Shown here piece after piece: positions 26,201-37,909 of a stretch of 64,000 bases of DNA (positions are counted from its first letter, which is position 1; every line of letters begins with the position of its first letter). The stretch lies in NCBI GenBank assembly GCA_014904845.1, contig MU119403.1, forward strand, positions 1 through 64,000, written 5' to 3'. Made by a program: the position numbers and the translations under genes. The stretch is from Acephala macrosclerotiorum. Its lineage: Eukaryota > Ascomycota > Leotiomycetes > Helotiales > Mollisiaceae. Under the pieces are notes generated by a model, which made no database searches, was not told the DNA's origin, and was given only the letters and a program-made list of their open reading frames with translations.

Positions 26201-29200
26201 GTCCGTTCCACTGAATCCACTCTTGAGCAACATGTCATTCCACTCCGGAGCGGTCAACAGAGGGCCCCACCTGCGAGAGGGTTCAACGCTAAGCCACCAT
26301 CCAGGAAGCGTGCCAAAAGCCAAGGGTCCAGACAAGAGTCCCGTGGCAGCGCCTTCTTGAAGAACAAGTTTCCCGTTGGGTCTCAAAAGACTCCGGGCAT
26401 TATTTAGTGTTTTGTTCAAGTCGGCAGTAGCATGAAGAACGTTGGCAGCAATAATGATATCGTAATGGCCTTCCTCAAATCCTTGGGCCAGGGGGTCTTT
26501 CTCGATATCAAGCCGCTTAAACTCCAGGACGTGTCTCCAGTTCTTGAATTTGGCCTTCGCCTTCTCGAAGAATCCTGGAGATATATCTGTGTAGGTGTAG
26601 CTGGTCACATTGGAGTGCTGATCGCTAGGACAGAGAGTTTCAAGAATCGGTAACGTCGTACCTCCTGTACCTGCTCCAATTTCCAGAATCTTCAGGTTGA
26701 CGTTTTTGTGGGTGTACATCTCCAAATAAGGGTGTAAGAGATGATGGAGACTCTCTGTCCCGTGCAATTCTCGGTAGTACGAGTCCAACAGCTCGTCACC
26801 AAACATGAGCTGTAGCGCGTCGACTTCTTTGCGTAGTATGCCAACGAGATTAGATCCTATGCGGCTCGTAAGTGCGCCCTCAGGACCTGAATTAATGACT
26901 CTCGTGAACAGCTTTTGTTTGGGTATTGGGTCATTAATTATTGATTCCCATTCCGGCTTTTGGTGGAGGATCAGCCCGTCCTTGAAGCGTTCTTCCTGAA
27001 GATGCAACCATTCTAGATAGCGCTCATGATGTGGATGTAAATCTTCCAGTGTGACGTCCTTGATGGCCTTCAAAGCATCCAATGTATACGCAATCACAGC
27101 TAAATTAAAATCCTGGGCTAATCGAAAGGTCTCGTCTTCGTTGATTGTCAATGGAGACGCGTTCTCACGTATATATGGCTCGATTTGGGATGGGTCAATG
27201 AGATCTAAGTCGGGTCTCCATACCAGATTGTAGTTGAGCTGTCGCTTTCCGGCTGTGCTTGACGTTGATTGAAGGGGAGTTACCTGGATGCCTTTGAACA
27301 AAACCTTCGGGGTCTCCGTAGGTGCATCCCAGGCAGTGATTGAAGCCTCGAACTTATGGTGCCCGGTTTTGCTTGCTGTTCCATAAGTATGGAAAAGGTG
27401 ACCTGGTTCATTGCTAATGTCTCCCGCCAACAAAACTTCCTTCATAAAGACAGGGACCATAGGCTCGTTCAATCTTGCCCCACCACCCAAAGCTTGAATA
27501 GCAGCAAGAAAAATGTGAAGCATACTGTCCATTGTCGCAGGATGAATGATGTGGGGGTGCGTGAACTTTTTGGGCATTGCAGCGCGGACGTCTGGGACTC
27601 TGACATCGCCCAGGGCATTCCCAGTGCCGGTGCCTCGCATGACATTCGTTAAATTTTTGAAAAGTGGACCAAAGGACAACCCAATCGTCTCAAGTTCGTA
27701 ATAGGAACGTAACATATCCACCGGAGTGTTGCACCTTCCCAGAACCTCCATAAACTGATCATGGAAGTTTTGAGACTCTGACATAGCTTCTCTTCCGGCA
27801 TCAATAGGACCAGTGTCCAAGTCATATTCCAACTTGATCAGCCCGCGGCAATGCTCTGTCCAATCATCGGAGCTTTGATTGTATGACAGCACTTTGAACT
27901 CTCTCCATGTCGAAGAACTCGTGAGACTTGACTCAGATACGGGACGCATTATCAGCGTCGTTTCGACTCCACCCTCCTGTTCTGGAATGGTGAGAGCAGA
28001 TCGAATGGAGATGTCTCTTAGCCGATAACTAGTGATCTTGGCATCCATTGGAGCTAATTGTGTTACGGCTTCTACAGCCATAATGACATAGCCGACTCCA
28101 GGATACACAATTCTACCGGTAACCTTGTGGTCTTTCAACCACGGATTTTCGGATACTCGAATGATATGTCTCCATTTTGGATCCTGCGCATTCCAATCCA
28201 GCACTGGTGCTCCAAGTAAATCATGTCGGGGGAACTTCCTGAACCTGAAATTCTTGCTGAGACGACTTTCGGGCCAGTAACTTTGTGCGTGATTGAAGCT
28301 GTACGGTGGAAGGTCCACTAACATCTGGGGATGCGAGACGTTACTATCATTGGTGCCCACACTCGAACGGTTCACGGCAACTAGATCGACTGGATATCCC
28401 GTGCAAAACAGCCTGCCAGCGGTTTGAAGACTGAGTTCCAGAGAGGAATTGTTGCGTGAGACCAAATGTGAATGTCCTACGGCTGACATGCGCTGATCCA
28501 AAGAAAGTGTCTCTTTGATAGCGCTAGTTAGGGCAGGATGCGGCCCGATCTCCAGAAGGTGCAGAAACGGAATATCAGCTCCACCATCCACGCGAAGTCT
28601 AGCTCTCCCTCCAGTAGGAGCTGAACACATTTCTGTGAGGCCTTGGACAAATCTCACGGGAGATATCATATTAGAAATCCAGTATTGTGGATCGCGGAGT
28701 TGGTCGAGAGAAACAGAAAGGCAATTCACTGTTGAAAACATCACCACATCCGGGTTGTTGCCTCGGAAGCCATTCTGCTCCTGATCGATAGGAGCTCCAC
28801 CAAGGTCACCGAGGAGCTCTAAATATTCTCCTGCGACAGTCCGCATATGACTGGAGTGGTACGCATTCTGAACTTTCAACTTTCTGGCAAATATCCCATC
28901 GTCCTTAAGAAGCTCTTGAAGTCTATCAACCTTCTTCTCGTCTCCAGATATCGTGATGTTTTTGGGACTATTGAAACACGCCATGGTGAGTTCACCGTCT
29001 AGCTCCATGTCGACAGTCTGTAGATATGGCAGGAGCGAGTTTTGATCGAGCATCACTGCCATCATAGCACCTTTGCTATGAATGAGTTTTGCCGAAACAA
29101 CACCACGGTAGTAAGCAATCTTCCATGCAGACTCCCTAGTCAAAGCCCCCACGGAGTATGCAGCACCAATCTCGCCCGAGGAATGACCAATGACGCGAGA

Positions 29201-31591
29201 TGGGAAAATATTCCAAGAAGCTAGCAAGTCCACCAGGGCCACTTGGAGAGCAGTACATGCAGCCTGGCTGAGGGAAGGGGTGTCAATTTTCGAGTCGGCT
29301 TTGCCTTTAAGCAGCTCATCTGTTGTTCCCAATTAGAACACAATTTCGTTGATACAACAGGAATATATGACTTCGGAAACGTACCTAAAAGATGCCACGG
29401 ACTATTCAGATGATCAAGATATGCGGTCGCGTCTTCCAAACTCTTCCTAAAAACAGGATACACCAACAGTTCCCGACCCATGGCATACCATTGTGCACCT
29501 TGACCAGTGAAGACGAAACCCAGCTTCGAGGCCTTGCCTTTTCTCGTATGCTTGGACGTCTTGGCAGCATCGGGAAGACGTTTGATCAGCTCTTGCAGAG
29601 ACCCTGCAACAATGAAGCCTTTCCAGGGGAACATAGTACGTTTGCTAGCTAGAGTGTGAGCTAGATCATTGATGTAATCTTCTTCATCCACCGGTGACTT
29701 GGACGATAGGTATTTCGAGAAGGCCTCAACGGATCTGTTGATTCCGGCTTCATCAAAGGATGACAAAATGAAGAGTCTCTTAGCTGGGTGGCTTTTCGGA
29801 AGACTGAGATCATTAGCTTCATGGTCTGCTCCAGAGTCCGAGTTACTGGTTAATTCATTTGCGTATCCATTGGCTTTTGGTGTGCCGTTGAGAACCACTG
29901 CTCCTTCGTGTAACTTGGGTTCACGAGACTCCAAGTCAGACGCGTCCGGACTTTCAGAAACTGTCCTGTGCAGTCCCTGGAGGTTATGAGTGAGGAAGAA
30001 GCTACGTGCGTCGTCCAGGATAACATGGGCATTAGTTCCTCCAAATCCGAAAGAGTTTACAGAAGCTCTTCGGACCAGAGTATCCGGCCAAGGTATAGGA
30101 TGCACAGGAAACTACCCAAAATATTGTTAACTGGTTTGGTAACGGAAAAGTCATATAGTGTACGGAACCTTACCTCAAGGTTCCATCTTTCAAGGGGAAT
30201 TTTCGGGTTGACCTTCTCGAAGTTTATGTTTGGTGGAATTATCGCCTTCTCGAGTACTTGCACAGCTTTGATCAGACCGGCAACACCGGAAGCGCCTTCC
30301 AAGTGACCGATATTGGATTTAATTGCCCCTATATAGAGGGGAGTATCCGATTTCCTTCCGCTCCAAGCTGCGGCAATTGCTCCTGCCTCTACAGGATCCC
30401 CGGCAAGGGTTCCAGTGCCATGTGCTTCAACATAACTCGTAGTCGAAAGGTCAAGTCCGGCGTTCTTGTAAACAGAGCGGATGAGGTTTTCCTGGGCAGA
30501 TTTACTTGGAAGCGTAATTCCAGGGGTCCGTCCGTCTTGATTAACACCTGTTCCACGAACAATCGCACGGATCGTGTTTCCGTCTTCCAATGCATCCTTC
30601 AAGCGCTTTATGATTATCGTTCCAGTGCCTTCCCCACGAGAGTAACCATTCGCTCGATGATCGAAGCTATAACATCTGCCATCTGGCGACAGAAATCCTA
30701 TGTTGCTCATGCGAAACATTGTCTGCGGATACTCAATTATGTTGGTACCATTGACTATTGCCTGTTGTGAAGTCAGACCTAGAAAATATAATGGAAACTG
30801 ACAGTGTTGATTACCATTTTTGCACCATTCTCTTTCAGGTTCTGACATGCAAGATGGAATGCAACCAAGCTGCTGGAACAAGCAGTGTCCAGTGTAAGAC
30901 TACATCCTTTCAAGTCATAGAACCAGCTAACCCGACTGGACAGGATCGAACTTGAATTCCCGGTTGGCGCATACTTCATAATCATCTCGGGGTCGGTGTT
31001 GAGTATGTTTTGGTAGTCATTGGTGAATGCGCCAACGAAGACAGAGGTCTCTGAGCCGATGACACTGTCCATTAACATGCCAGCTGCATTGGAAAGTGTC
31101 AATCAAAGGTAGATCATATTATGGGGACAAGTAGGTGCTTTACCATTTTCCAGTGCCTCATAGACATTCTCCATTAAAATGCGCTGCTGTGGATCCATGG
31201 AGAGCGCCTCGGTTTTGGTGATACTAAAGAAAGGCGCATCAAACTCAGACCCATTGTGCTTCATCAGATGAGCTTCTCTGCAGCTCATCTAGGAAATGGT
31301 AAGCCAACTCTTCATTCTCAAAAAAGTCTGGTCACTTACAGAACCTCCGTGAGCAGGATCGGGGTGATAGTGAGCATCAACATTCATCTTGTTCTTTGGG
31401 AATTCCGTGGCTGCAGAGCGTCCTTTCAACAACATCTCCCAGAGCTTTTCAGAATTCTCCGCATCTTGAGGGAAGCGACAGGCGATACCAACAATGGCAA
31501 TTGCGTCTTCGTGGGACATTTCCTGGTCATCAGCTGAATGGCCCAGGTGGTCCAGATTTGAAGATTGATTTCCGTTTAGGAGAGGAGACAT
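23228..31591 (-). CDS. Highly reducing type I polyketide synthase
   Basis: Eight exons: 31591-31340, 31288-31144, 31083-30815, 30761-30174, 30111-29385, 29319-24527, 24477-24157, 24091-23228. All introns are 49-65 nt GT-AG and keep frame, giving 2652 aa. Domain order is KS, AT, DH, C-methyltransferase, ER, KR, ACP. Visible sites: KS Cys201 (DTACSSS), His336 (EAHGTGT), His375 (NIGHLEG); AT Ser707 (GHSSG); DH His1058 and Asp1258; [11 protein letters not shown] at 1539-1547; [10 protein letters not shown] near 2069; KR GGLGGLG near 2279 and Tyr2420; ACP Ser2596 (GVDSL). All look functional, so the product should be a methylated, reduced chain built in the cytosol from malonyl-CoA and SAM. There is no thioesterase, reductase or condensation domain after the ACP. 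The start is the Met just before NGNQSSN, about 25 residues ahead of the KS core. The hydrolase gene across the shared promoter is the likely releasing partner. The exact product cannot be told. Confidence 0.93.
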
Positions 31592-32583
31592 CGTGTAGGA
31601 GAGTATATTCGTGCGCACCGAGTTTGATGCTCTGACTTTCGGATGCTCTGAACGAGAGTAGAGTTGAAGATAAAAGAAATCATGAGGGAGATCCGCCTCA
31701 GGGGAGGTAGGCCCCTCCTCCCTGCCATGGTACCTAGCTTTCGAACTGTATCTCACTCAACTGCAGCTAGCACATGTCATCGAAATATGACATTCACCCT
31801 CGAATCTCGGCTGCTCCACCTGTCACCTCGTTATCACAGAAAACACTTCAATTCCAGGTCAGTGCGTGGCTCAGAAATTCTTCTCGGCAGATGCTTGAGC
31901 AGAGGAGATTGATAGGGGAGGTTAGTGTTGCGAACATAAGGTTTTCAATACGCCGCTTTTTGATACCGGGCGTGATCGACCACTACACGCGTTTTGCGGG
32001 GGATTCGGGCATGGGGTAAAATCCATGTAAGGCAAATCGTGAAGGTATATCATTTTGAGTAGCAAGCAGTACAGGGGAGGCTACAATATTTCGACTAGGC
32101 AGGGGTTGAACGGAATGGCTGAATCTGGTATCTCTTGCGAATTGCATCATCGTGCGGGGAAGGGAAGGGATTGTTAGGGAACAAAAGCTCGTATCAACTG
32201 TAAAACCGGAACCCCCCGATCGTGAAACGTGACTTCTCAAACTATGCACCCCACACGAGGGCAATCACGGCCTGCAGGTGGCATATGCCAGGTACCGAGG
32301 TAAGTGCGGGGGAGCGTTGATCAGCTGAAGTTAAAAGTTAGGCTGAAGGGGATCTACCCTTGAAATACCCTGCAAATAATTTTACCCTACAGTTCGGTGG
32401 GCATGGACCAATCAGCCAAGTATTCTGCACATTATTTTGGTGAAACTTACACGTCTCAAGAATGATCACTTGTAGAGCGTACTGAAGCCCCATATCCATA
32501 CGAACTGTATAGACAGAAAGAACAAATTTTGGTGCGAATCACGTTTGAGCAACAAAAGTGCCCCCCAATTTTTCCAGTTCAAT
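31592..32583. promoter_or_regulatory. Divergent promoter between PKS and hydrolase
   Basis: About 1 kb separates the two start codons, and both genes are read outward from it, so shared control is likely. One CGG(N6)CCG inverted triplet, a layout bound by some Zn2Cys6 factors, lies at 32207-32218. A single such site may be chance. No transcription-factor gene is present nearby. Confidence 0.4.
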
Positions 32584-33547
32584 ATGAGGATTCTTTGTCT
32601 GCATGGAAGGGGTTCTAATAACGACGTAAGTTGCGAGAAATTCATCTTATGTTTAAGTTTGGACAGATATTAATGAGAACTCAGATTTTCAAAATGCAAA
32701 CAGGTATACTTCCATTGGTAGCCAGCACATGTAAAGTATTCCGGAATAATAACCTTTATCAGCTGGATTTCGATCGTTGTTAGATGACTACGAATTCGAC
32801 TTTGTCCAAGGTCAAATGCCTCATGTAGAAGGTATATTCCTGATCTATCTAGCAATGTGAAGGACGGCTCTAATTTTCAAAGGAAACTGGTCCCTCCATA
32901 CGACAGACTTTGCTAAGTCCAAACTCTGGGGATATTTCAATGTGCTCGATCCTATGGATGTCCAGGATACGGAGCGTCAATTGCTGCAACTTGCAGTCGA
33001 AGATGGCCCATACGACGGAATACTTGGTTACTCGCAAGGTGCTACTCTTGCTGCGCAAACGATTATCCGATACACTCTCGAAAACCCAGAAGCAATGATG
33101 CAAGACATGCCCTTCCGGTTTGCAATCTTTTTCAATGGTGCCACTCCTAGCCGAGTGTTTGAAATGACAGAGAAGCCAATTCCTGTTTGTGCACAGAACG
33201 AGCCCGAGGCAATACATTTCTACAGCCAGATGAAAGCAAATCCGCTCCTCCACACTACAAAGCTCTTTCCGGCCTTGTTGCCCAATGGACGCAAAATCCT
33301 GACGGACTCAAAACTAGGAATGATAAAGTGCGACGCGTCTCTGGATGGCACGCTGATCAAGATTCCAACATTACACGTTCGGTGTCCTGAAGATAGAAAG
33401 GAATATGGGCATGAGTTGTACAAATTGTGTGAGAATACACTAGCACAGCAGTACTTTCATGACCACAAGCATGATTTCCCAAGAGGTTATTCTGAAATGA
33501 GAAACATAGCAAGCGCAATTCGGTCTACGGCAGAGCTTTCTATTTGA
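32584..33547 (+). CDS. FSH1/LovG-type serine hydrolase, likely trans-acting thioesterase
   Basis: Four exons fit: 32584-32625, a 19-nt microexon 32685-32703, 32763-32831 and 32883-33547, giving 264 aa, the usual family size. The start MRILCLHGRG is the characteristic first beta strand and oxyanion-loop region of the FSH1 serine hydrolase family. The nucleophile is Ser94 in GYSQG; likely acid and base are Asp214 (CPEDRKE) and His240 (HKHDFP). There is no signal peptide, so it should be cytosolic. Members of this family such as LovG release products from reducing PKSs that lack a thioesterase. Divergent pairing with exactly such a PKS makes that role the best inference. It could instead hydrolyse or edit a later intermediate. 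Confidence 0.85.
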
Positions 33548-34533
33548 GACAGAATCTTTGTATATAAACTTTACATTTTTGGCCCCTTTCTCCAAGTATT
33601 ATTATAGCAATCAAACATCGTTAAATATTAAAATTATAACGTTAAATTTTATTAATAGTTTTATATTAATAATTAATTATATTAATTAATTTATAAATAA
33701 AATAATATAAAATTAAAAAATTATAATAAATTTTTTAAACAATAATAATAATATAATTTCGTTTTTTTATATAATAAAAAAATAAAAAGAAATTTTATTT
33801 TTTATTTATTATTATATATTAAATAAATAAAAATATTTTAATTTAAACGTTTTTTTATTAAGTTTTCGATTTTGGATAAAAAAAGCTCGAATTATAACAC
33901 GTGATAACTTATTACTTTAAAATCGCCCTTTTTTATATTAAATACTTGCAAGGATTAAATCGATTACAAAGCGGTCGTATTAAGCCTCGGCGCGTTATAT
34001 GTTTATCCGCAACTCGAATTTGTTGCGACAACTTAACAAGGTAACCTTGTAGGGCCCAGGATATGGCTAGCTGTGCCTTATCCTCGACCCTCCGCGTTCT
34101 GTATCACTTAACGTCTCCAATATGAAACTTTACCAGTGGATTGCATTGACAACCGATCCTCCCCCTTGCTACCCCGCATATCGATGTCAGAATCACAAGC
34201 TGGTTGTTGGGGAGCAGACGAACCGAGGGACTACTGGTGCCCGCCCACACGGTGAGGGTGTGGGAGACTGAGAGTATTTTGATTTTGTTATGGTAGTTGA
34301 GATGCGCCCATATTATCTCCCGGCCATCCCCATTTCGGATAACCCGAAGCTTCGGGTTCCCTTTCCTTCATCCACAACTTTTGCTGCCAGTTGCCCCTTT
34401 AAGTTTTGGTTAGGGCTTGCCTGGTGCACCCTGTCCTTTTTCCCAAGATTTTGAAGCGCTGAAGTATTTTTGACATTCTTCACCAGCTTTCCTTTGGAAA
34501 CATTTGCATACCTATATCACATTATTCTAAAAC
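33548..34533. other. Intergenic with AT-rich island (about 33600-33900)
   Basis: The 3' flank of the hydrolase gene turns into AT-rich, frame-free sequence and then returns to normal composition before the MFS gene. It is probably a mutated repeat remnant. No termini are recognisable. Confidence 0.6.
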
Positions 34534-37249
34534 ATGGCTGATCATAGCCAGGAGGACACGATAAACTTTGCTCGAGAACCGGAAGGTGGACAGTCCAGAG
34601 AATTCCCGTTAGTCACCAAAAAGTTCCATCACCGGCGTGAGCATGAGCAGTCTCAACGTGGACAAAGCATTGAGGATTGGCCGCTCCCGCGAGATTTTGG
34701 AGAGCAAAGACGGCACCACCCGCACGCTCCTAGACCAGTTACTGGAGATTGGGCAATCACAGGGGGCTATCGAGAGCCAGAACTTCGCTATAGTGTTGTT
34801 TCTAGGCCGAAGTCCAACGGTTGGCCTGTAGGAACGCGTCTTCAAAATCAAGAGAATAGTCCTATACCTCAATTTCATTCGAGATCAGCCAATCAGAACG
34901 TCCAAAAACAACAAAACCCCCTTCGCATCCTTGACAGCCGAATGAAGGAATTACCGCCCATTCCACAACAATCACAATACCATGAAAAGCAATTCAGGTG
35001 GCACCACGCTGCGCAGCCAAGGCAAGGACAAGAGAGTGGCCAACTCGTTGGCCTTGAAAAGTATGATGGAAACAGTCAAAGTCAAACCAGCACCTCCAGC
35101 TATAAAAAGTCCGATCTCCAACCGATTGCAGAAGCAGAAGCGGCGTTCATTTGCAGGAGGGTACATCTACCTAGTTTCCAGAAAGTTCTGAGTCTCTATC
35201 GCGAGAGTCAGAACGACAGTGCTTTGACAGAGCGAACCGATGATATTGCTCCATCTTATCCTCATGGCTGGAGGTTGGCTTTGATCCTCCTGAGTGGTGC
35301 TTTACCATATGTGGTGGTGAGTTCCTTTTAGATATGAAACACTTGCTTTAGTCACATCAGCTAACTGAGAGTCCCTTTACAGGTTGTTCTGGATGACACT
35401 GTCGTTGGTGCTGCAACCCTCCCTCAAACATTTCCATCAATCCCAATACCTCACTACCTACAACTAACGGCTTACAGCTATCATAACCCCAACACTCGTT
35501 TCGCAATTTCAACGGCCCGCAGATATAGGCTGGTATGCTTCGGCATATTTCCTCCCTTTGACGGTCTTCATGCCACTGTACGGCAAATGCTACGCTTTGT
35601 GGAGAGTGAAATGGTTGTTCATTTTGGCCTTGGCCATCCTTATTGGTAAGCTTCACCTGCACTTCATTGCTCAACGCTAAGTGATGCAGTTGGGTCCGTG
35701 GTGTCTGCCGCTGCGCCCTCCTCGTCTATATTTATCGCTGGCCGAGCTATAGCAGGAGCCGGCGCTGCCGGCATCATTACTGGTGCGATGAGAATCATCG
35801 CCCTGGCCGCACCACGGAAATACCGGACATTTCTCGAGGCCGCTGGCGCTGCTGTCATGGGTCAGTTTACTGCCCCTGACTTGCACTGTACTTATTACTG
35901 ATGAGGATATATTCTAGGAGTATGCACGGTGTCTGGGCCAATCCTAGGAGGGGCTATTGCTGATACAATCGGATGGCAATGGTCGTTCTGGATTAACGTA
36001 CCGATTGCATTTGCTTCAGTTTCCATGATACTCATCTTCTTTCCAAAAGAGTCGACTTACTCCACCCTTCTCAAGCTCCCTTTTCGAGAGAAGCTCAGAA
36101 GATTGGACTTGATTGGAGCATGCCTTTTGATAGCGGGCCTTGTTTTCCTAAGCTGCACTCTTCAATCGGTATCTACATCCACGAATCTCAAAAACAGCGC
36201 GAGATTACTGGGAATCTCTGCTGCTGTTCTTCTGGTCACTTTTCTAGTCCATTCAAAGTTCATCAACTCTGAAGTGTCGCTCATACCTCGGCGAATTCTA
36301 TCAGTCAGAGCGGTCTGGAGCTGTTGCCTGGGGCTCTTCTTTCTTTTCGCAGGCTTCATAAATTTCATCTTCTTTCTCTCAATCTTTTTCCAGGTATGTA
36401 GTTTTCTCCACTTTCAAATTATAACAAGATGATTAATCTTAGATATTAGGCTGTACAAGGCCAGACTGCTCAGGAGAGTGCTGTCAGTTTACTACCTTAC
36501 GTGCTCTCGGTCGGCGCAGGAGCCATTATAACAGGTCTGGCCGTATCAAAAGTCCGCTATTACAATCCATTTTTCATATTGGGAGGCGCTCTTTTCGCCA
36601 CCGGAGCGGGATTGATACACACTTTCAACATAGACACTTCTGTACGGACGAGAATAGGCTACGAAGTGCTATTAGGGTTTGGAGTCGGGTTCTTAATGCT
36701 CGCAAATGTGGCTGCTTGCCACACATCCTTGGAGGAGGAATACCATTCCATTGCTCAAGGATTGACTTTCTTTTGTTCTCTGTTAGGGTCGTGAGTCTAT
36801 CCTTTGACCTTTTAATCCAATGAAGAGATGCATTAAGCTTAGCTGTTCTATTTTCTAGGACGATCTCGGTTCCGGTGTCTAGTACTGTGTTCAACAGGAT
36901 ACTAAGACATCAAGTCGAGTCACTTGACATACCAACAATCTTGAAATTATTGGTTCTATCAGACCCTACCAAGGTTTACGAAGTTGTACCGGCAGAGTAT
37001 CAACAAGTTGTGCTTGATGCCCTTGTATACTCGATAAGGAAGACTTTCATTTTCGGCGTGAGCTGCTCTATAGCTTGTGCGATATCCTTTTACATTGCAC
37101 CGTGGACCCCTATTATGGTTTCTCCGGAGTCACCACGGGCAGCATCGGCAAGAATTACAGATTCGTCACCAAATTTGCCACCGCTGTCGTTCACGTCGGA
37201 TGAAGAGTCGGAGAGCCCACTGAGAATGCTGTACAAATCAGAAAGATAA
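34534..37249 (+). CDS. MFS multidrug-type exporter with long N-terminal tail
   Basis: Seven exons fit: 34534-35316, 35383-35407 (25 nt), 35478-35645, 35690-35860, 35918-36393, 36450-36790, 36859-37249, giving 784 aa. The membrane part begins near residue 247 with LALILLSGALPYVVVVLDDT. It includes the DHA2-like motifs VVLDDTVVAIITP, QRPADIGWYASAYFL, GRAIAGAGAAG and SGPILGGAIADTIGWQW, and more hydrophobic segments to the C-terminus, consistent with a 12-14 TM drug:proton antiporter of the plasma membrane. The first 245 residues are hydrophilic, rich in Q, R, H, P and S, and far longer than the usual tail of some 40-80 residues. The start used is the first Met of the long frame; a later start (e.g. 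within exon 1) would give a normal tail. It probably exports the neighbouring polyketide or gives self-resistance, an inference from position only. Confidence 0.85.
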
Positions 37250-37909
37250 CGTTGGTGTCAGTTTGTGAAAACCCCAAATCCCTTTTAAGTGGTTTACTTA
37301 GGAGGTTTCGAGGATCGTCGAAACGTTTCGGCGTATTATATTAATAATTTATTCAATATATTTAATTTTAATTAAGTTTATAATAAATTTATTAATCCAG
37401 TGCAATTGGACCAATTTTTTTAAAAAAAAAAGAAAACAATTAATATTATTTATTATTATAAATTAATAATAAACGAGTTTTTTTTTATTTAATATAAATA
37501 TATTATTTTATAAATTTTTAATTTTATTAATTTATATAATAATAATTTAATTATATTATTTATTATTAAAATAAATTTTTATTTCCAATGGTTTTTTTTT
37601 TTTTTTTTTGCGAGCAGTCTAACGGGTAAGCTCGGATATACCGCGCCCTAGAAGTCAGACTGCCCAAAGGGCAAAAGATAGGCAAAGAAGTGCTGGCTAG
37701 ACGTATTGGATCAGGATGATGACCAGGTTCTGAATTCGCAAGGAAAGAAAGGAGCGGCTACGTCATTAAAACCTGTGATGGAATAAATTGATGATTGTAG
37801 GTATGGGAAGCGGGGATAGGCGCAGAACGTATGCTTTAGATTAGAGGAAGACCAGCGGAAATTAAGCGTCAAGACTCAGAACACTAACATAAAAACATAT
37901 AATCGTTTC
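37250..37909. other. Intergenic with AT-rich island (about 37320-37595)
   Basis: A short AT-rich stretch ends in a T-run at about 37591-37609 and then normal DNA. No coding feature is visible. It is the third AT island at the PKS locus and closes it off from the HET gene. Confidence 0.6.

Noticed and set aside
24242..31912. Plus-strand open frames across the PKS gene
   Set aside because: All lie opposite clearly coding PKS exons and have no family features.
37610..37670. Possible tRNA-like stretch after a T-run
   Set aside because: A and T-loop signatures and a cloverleaf could not be formed; no tRNA call can be supported.
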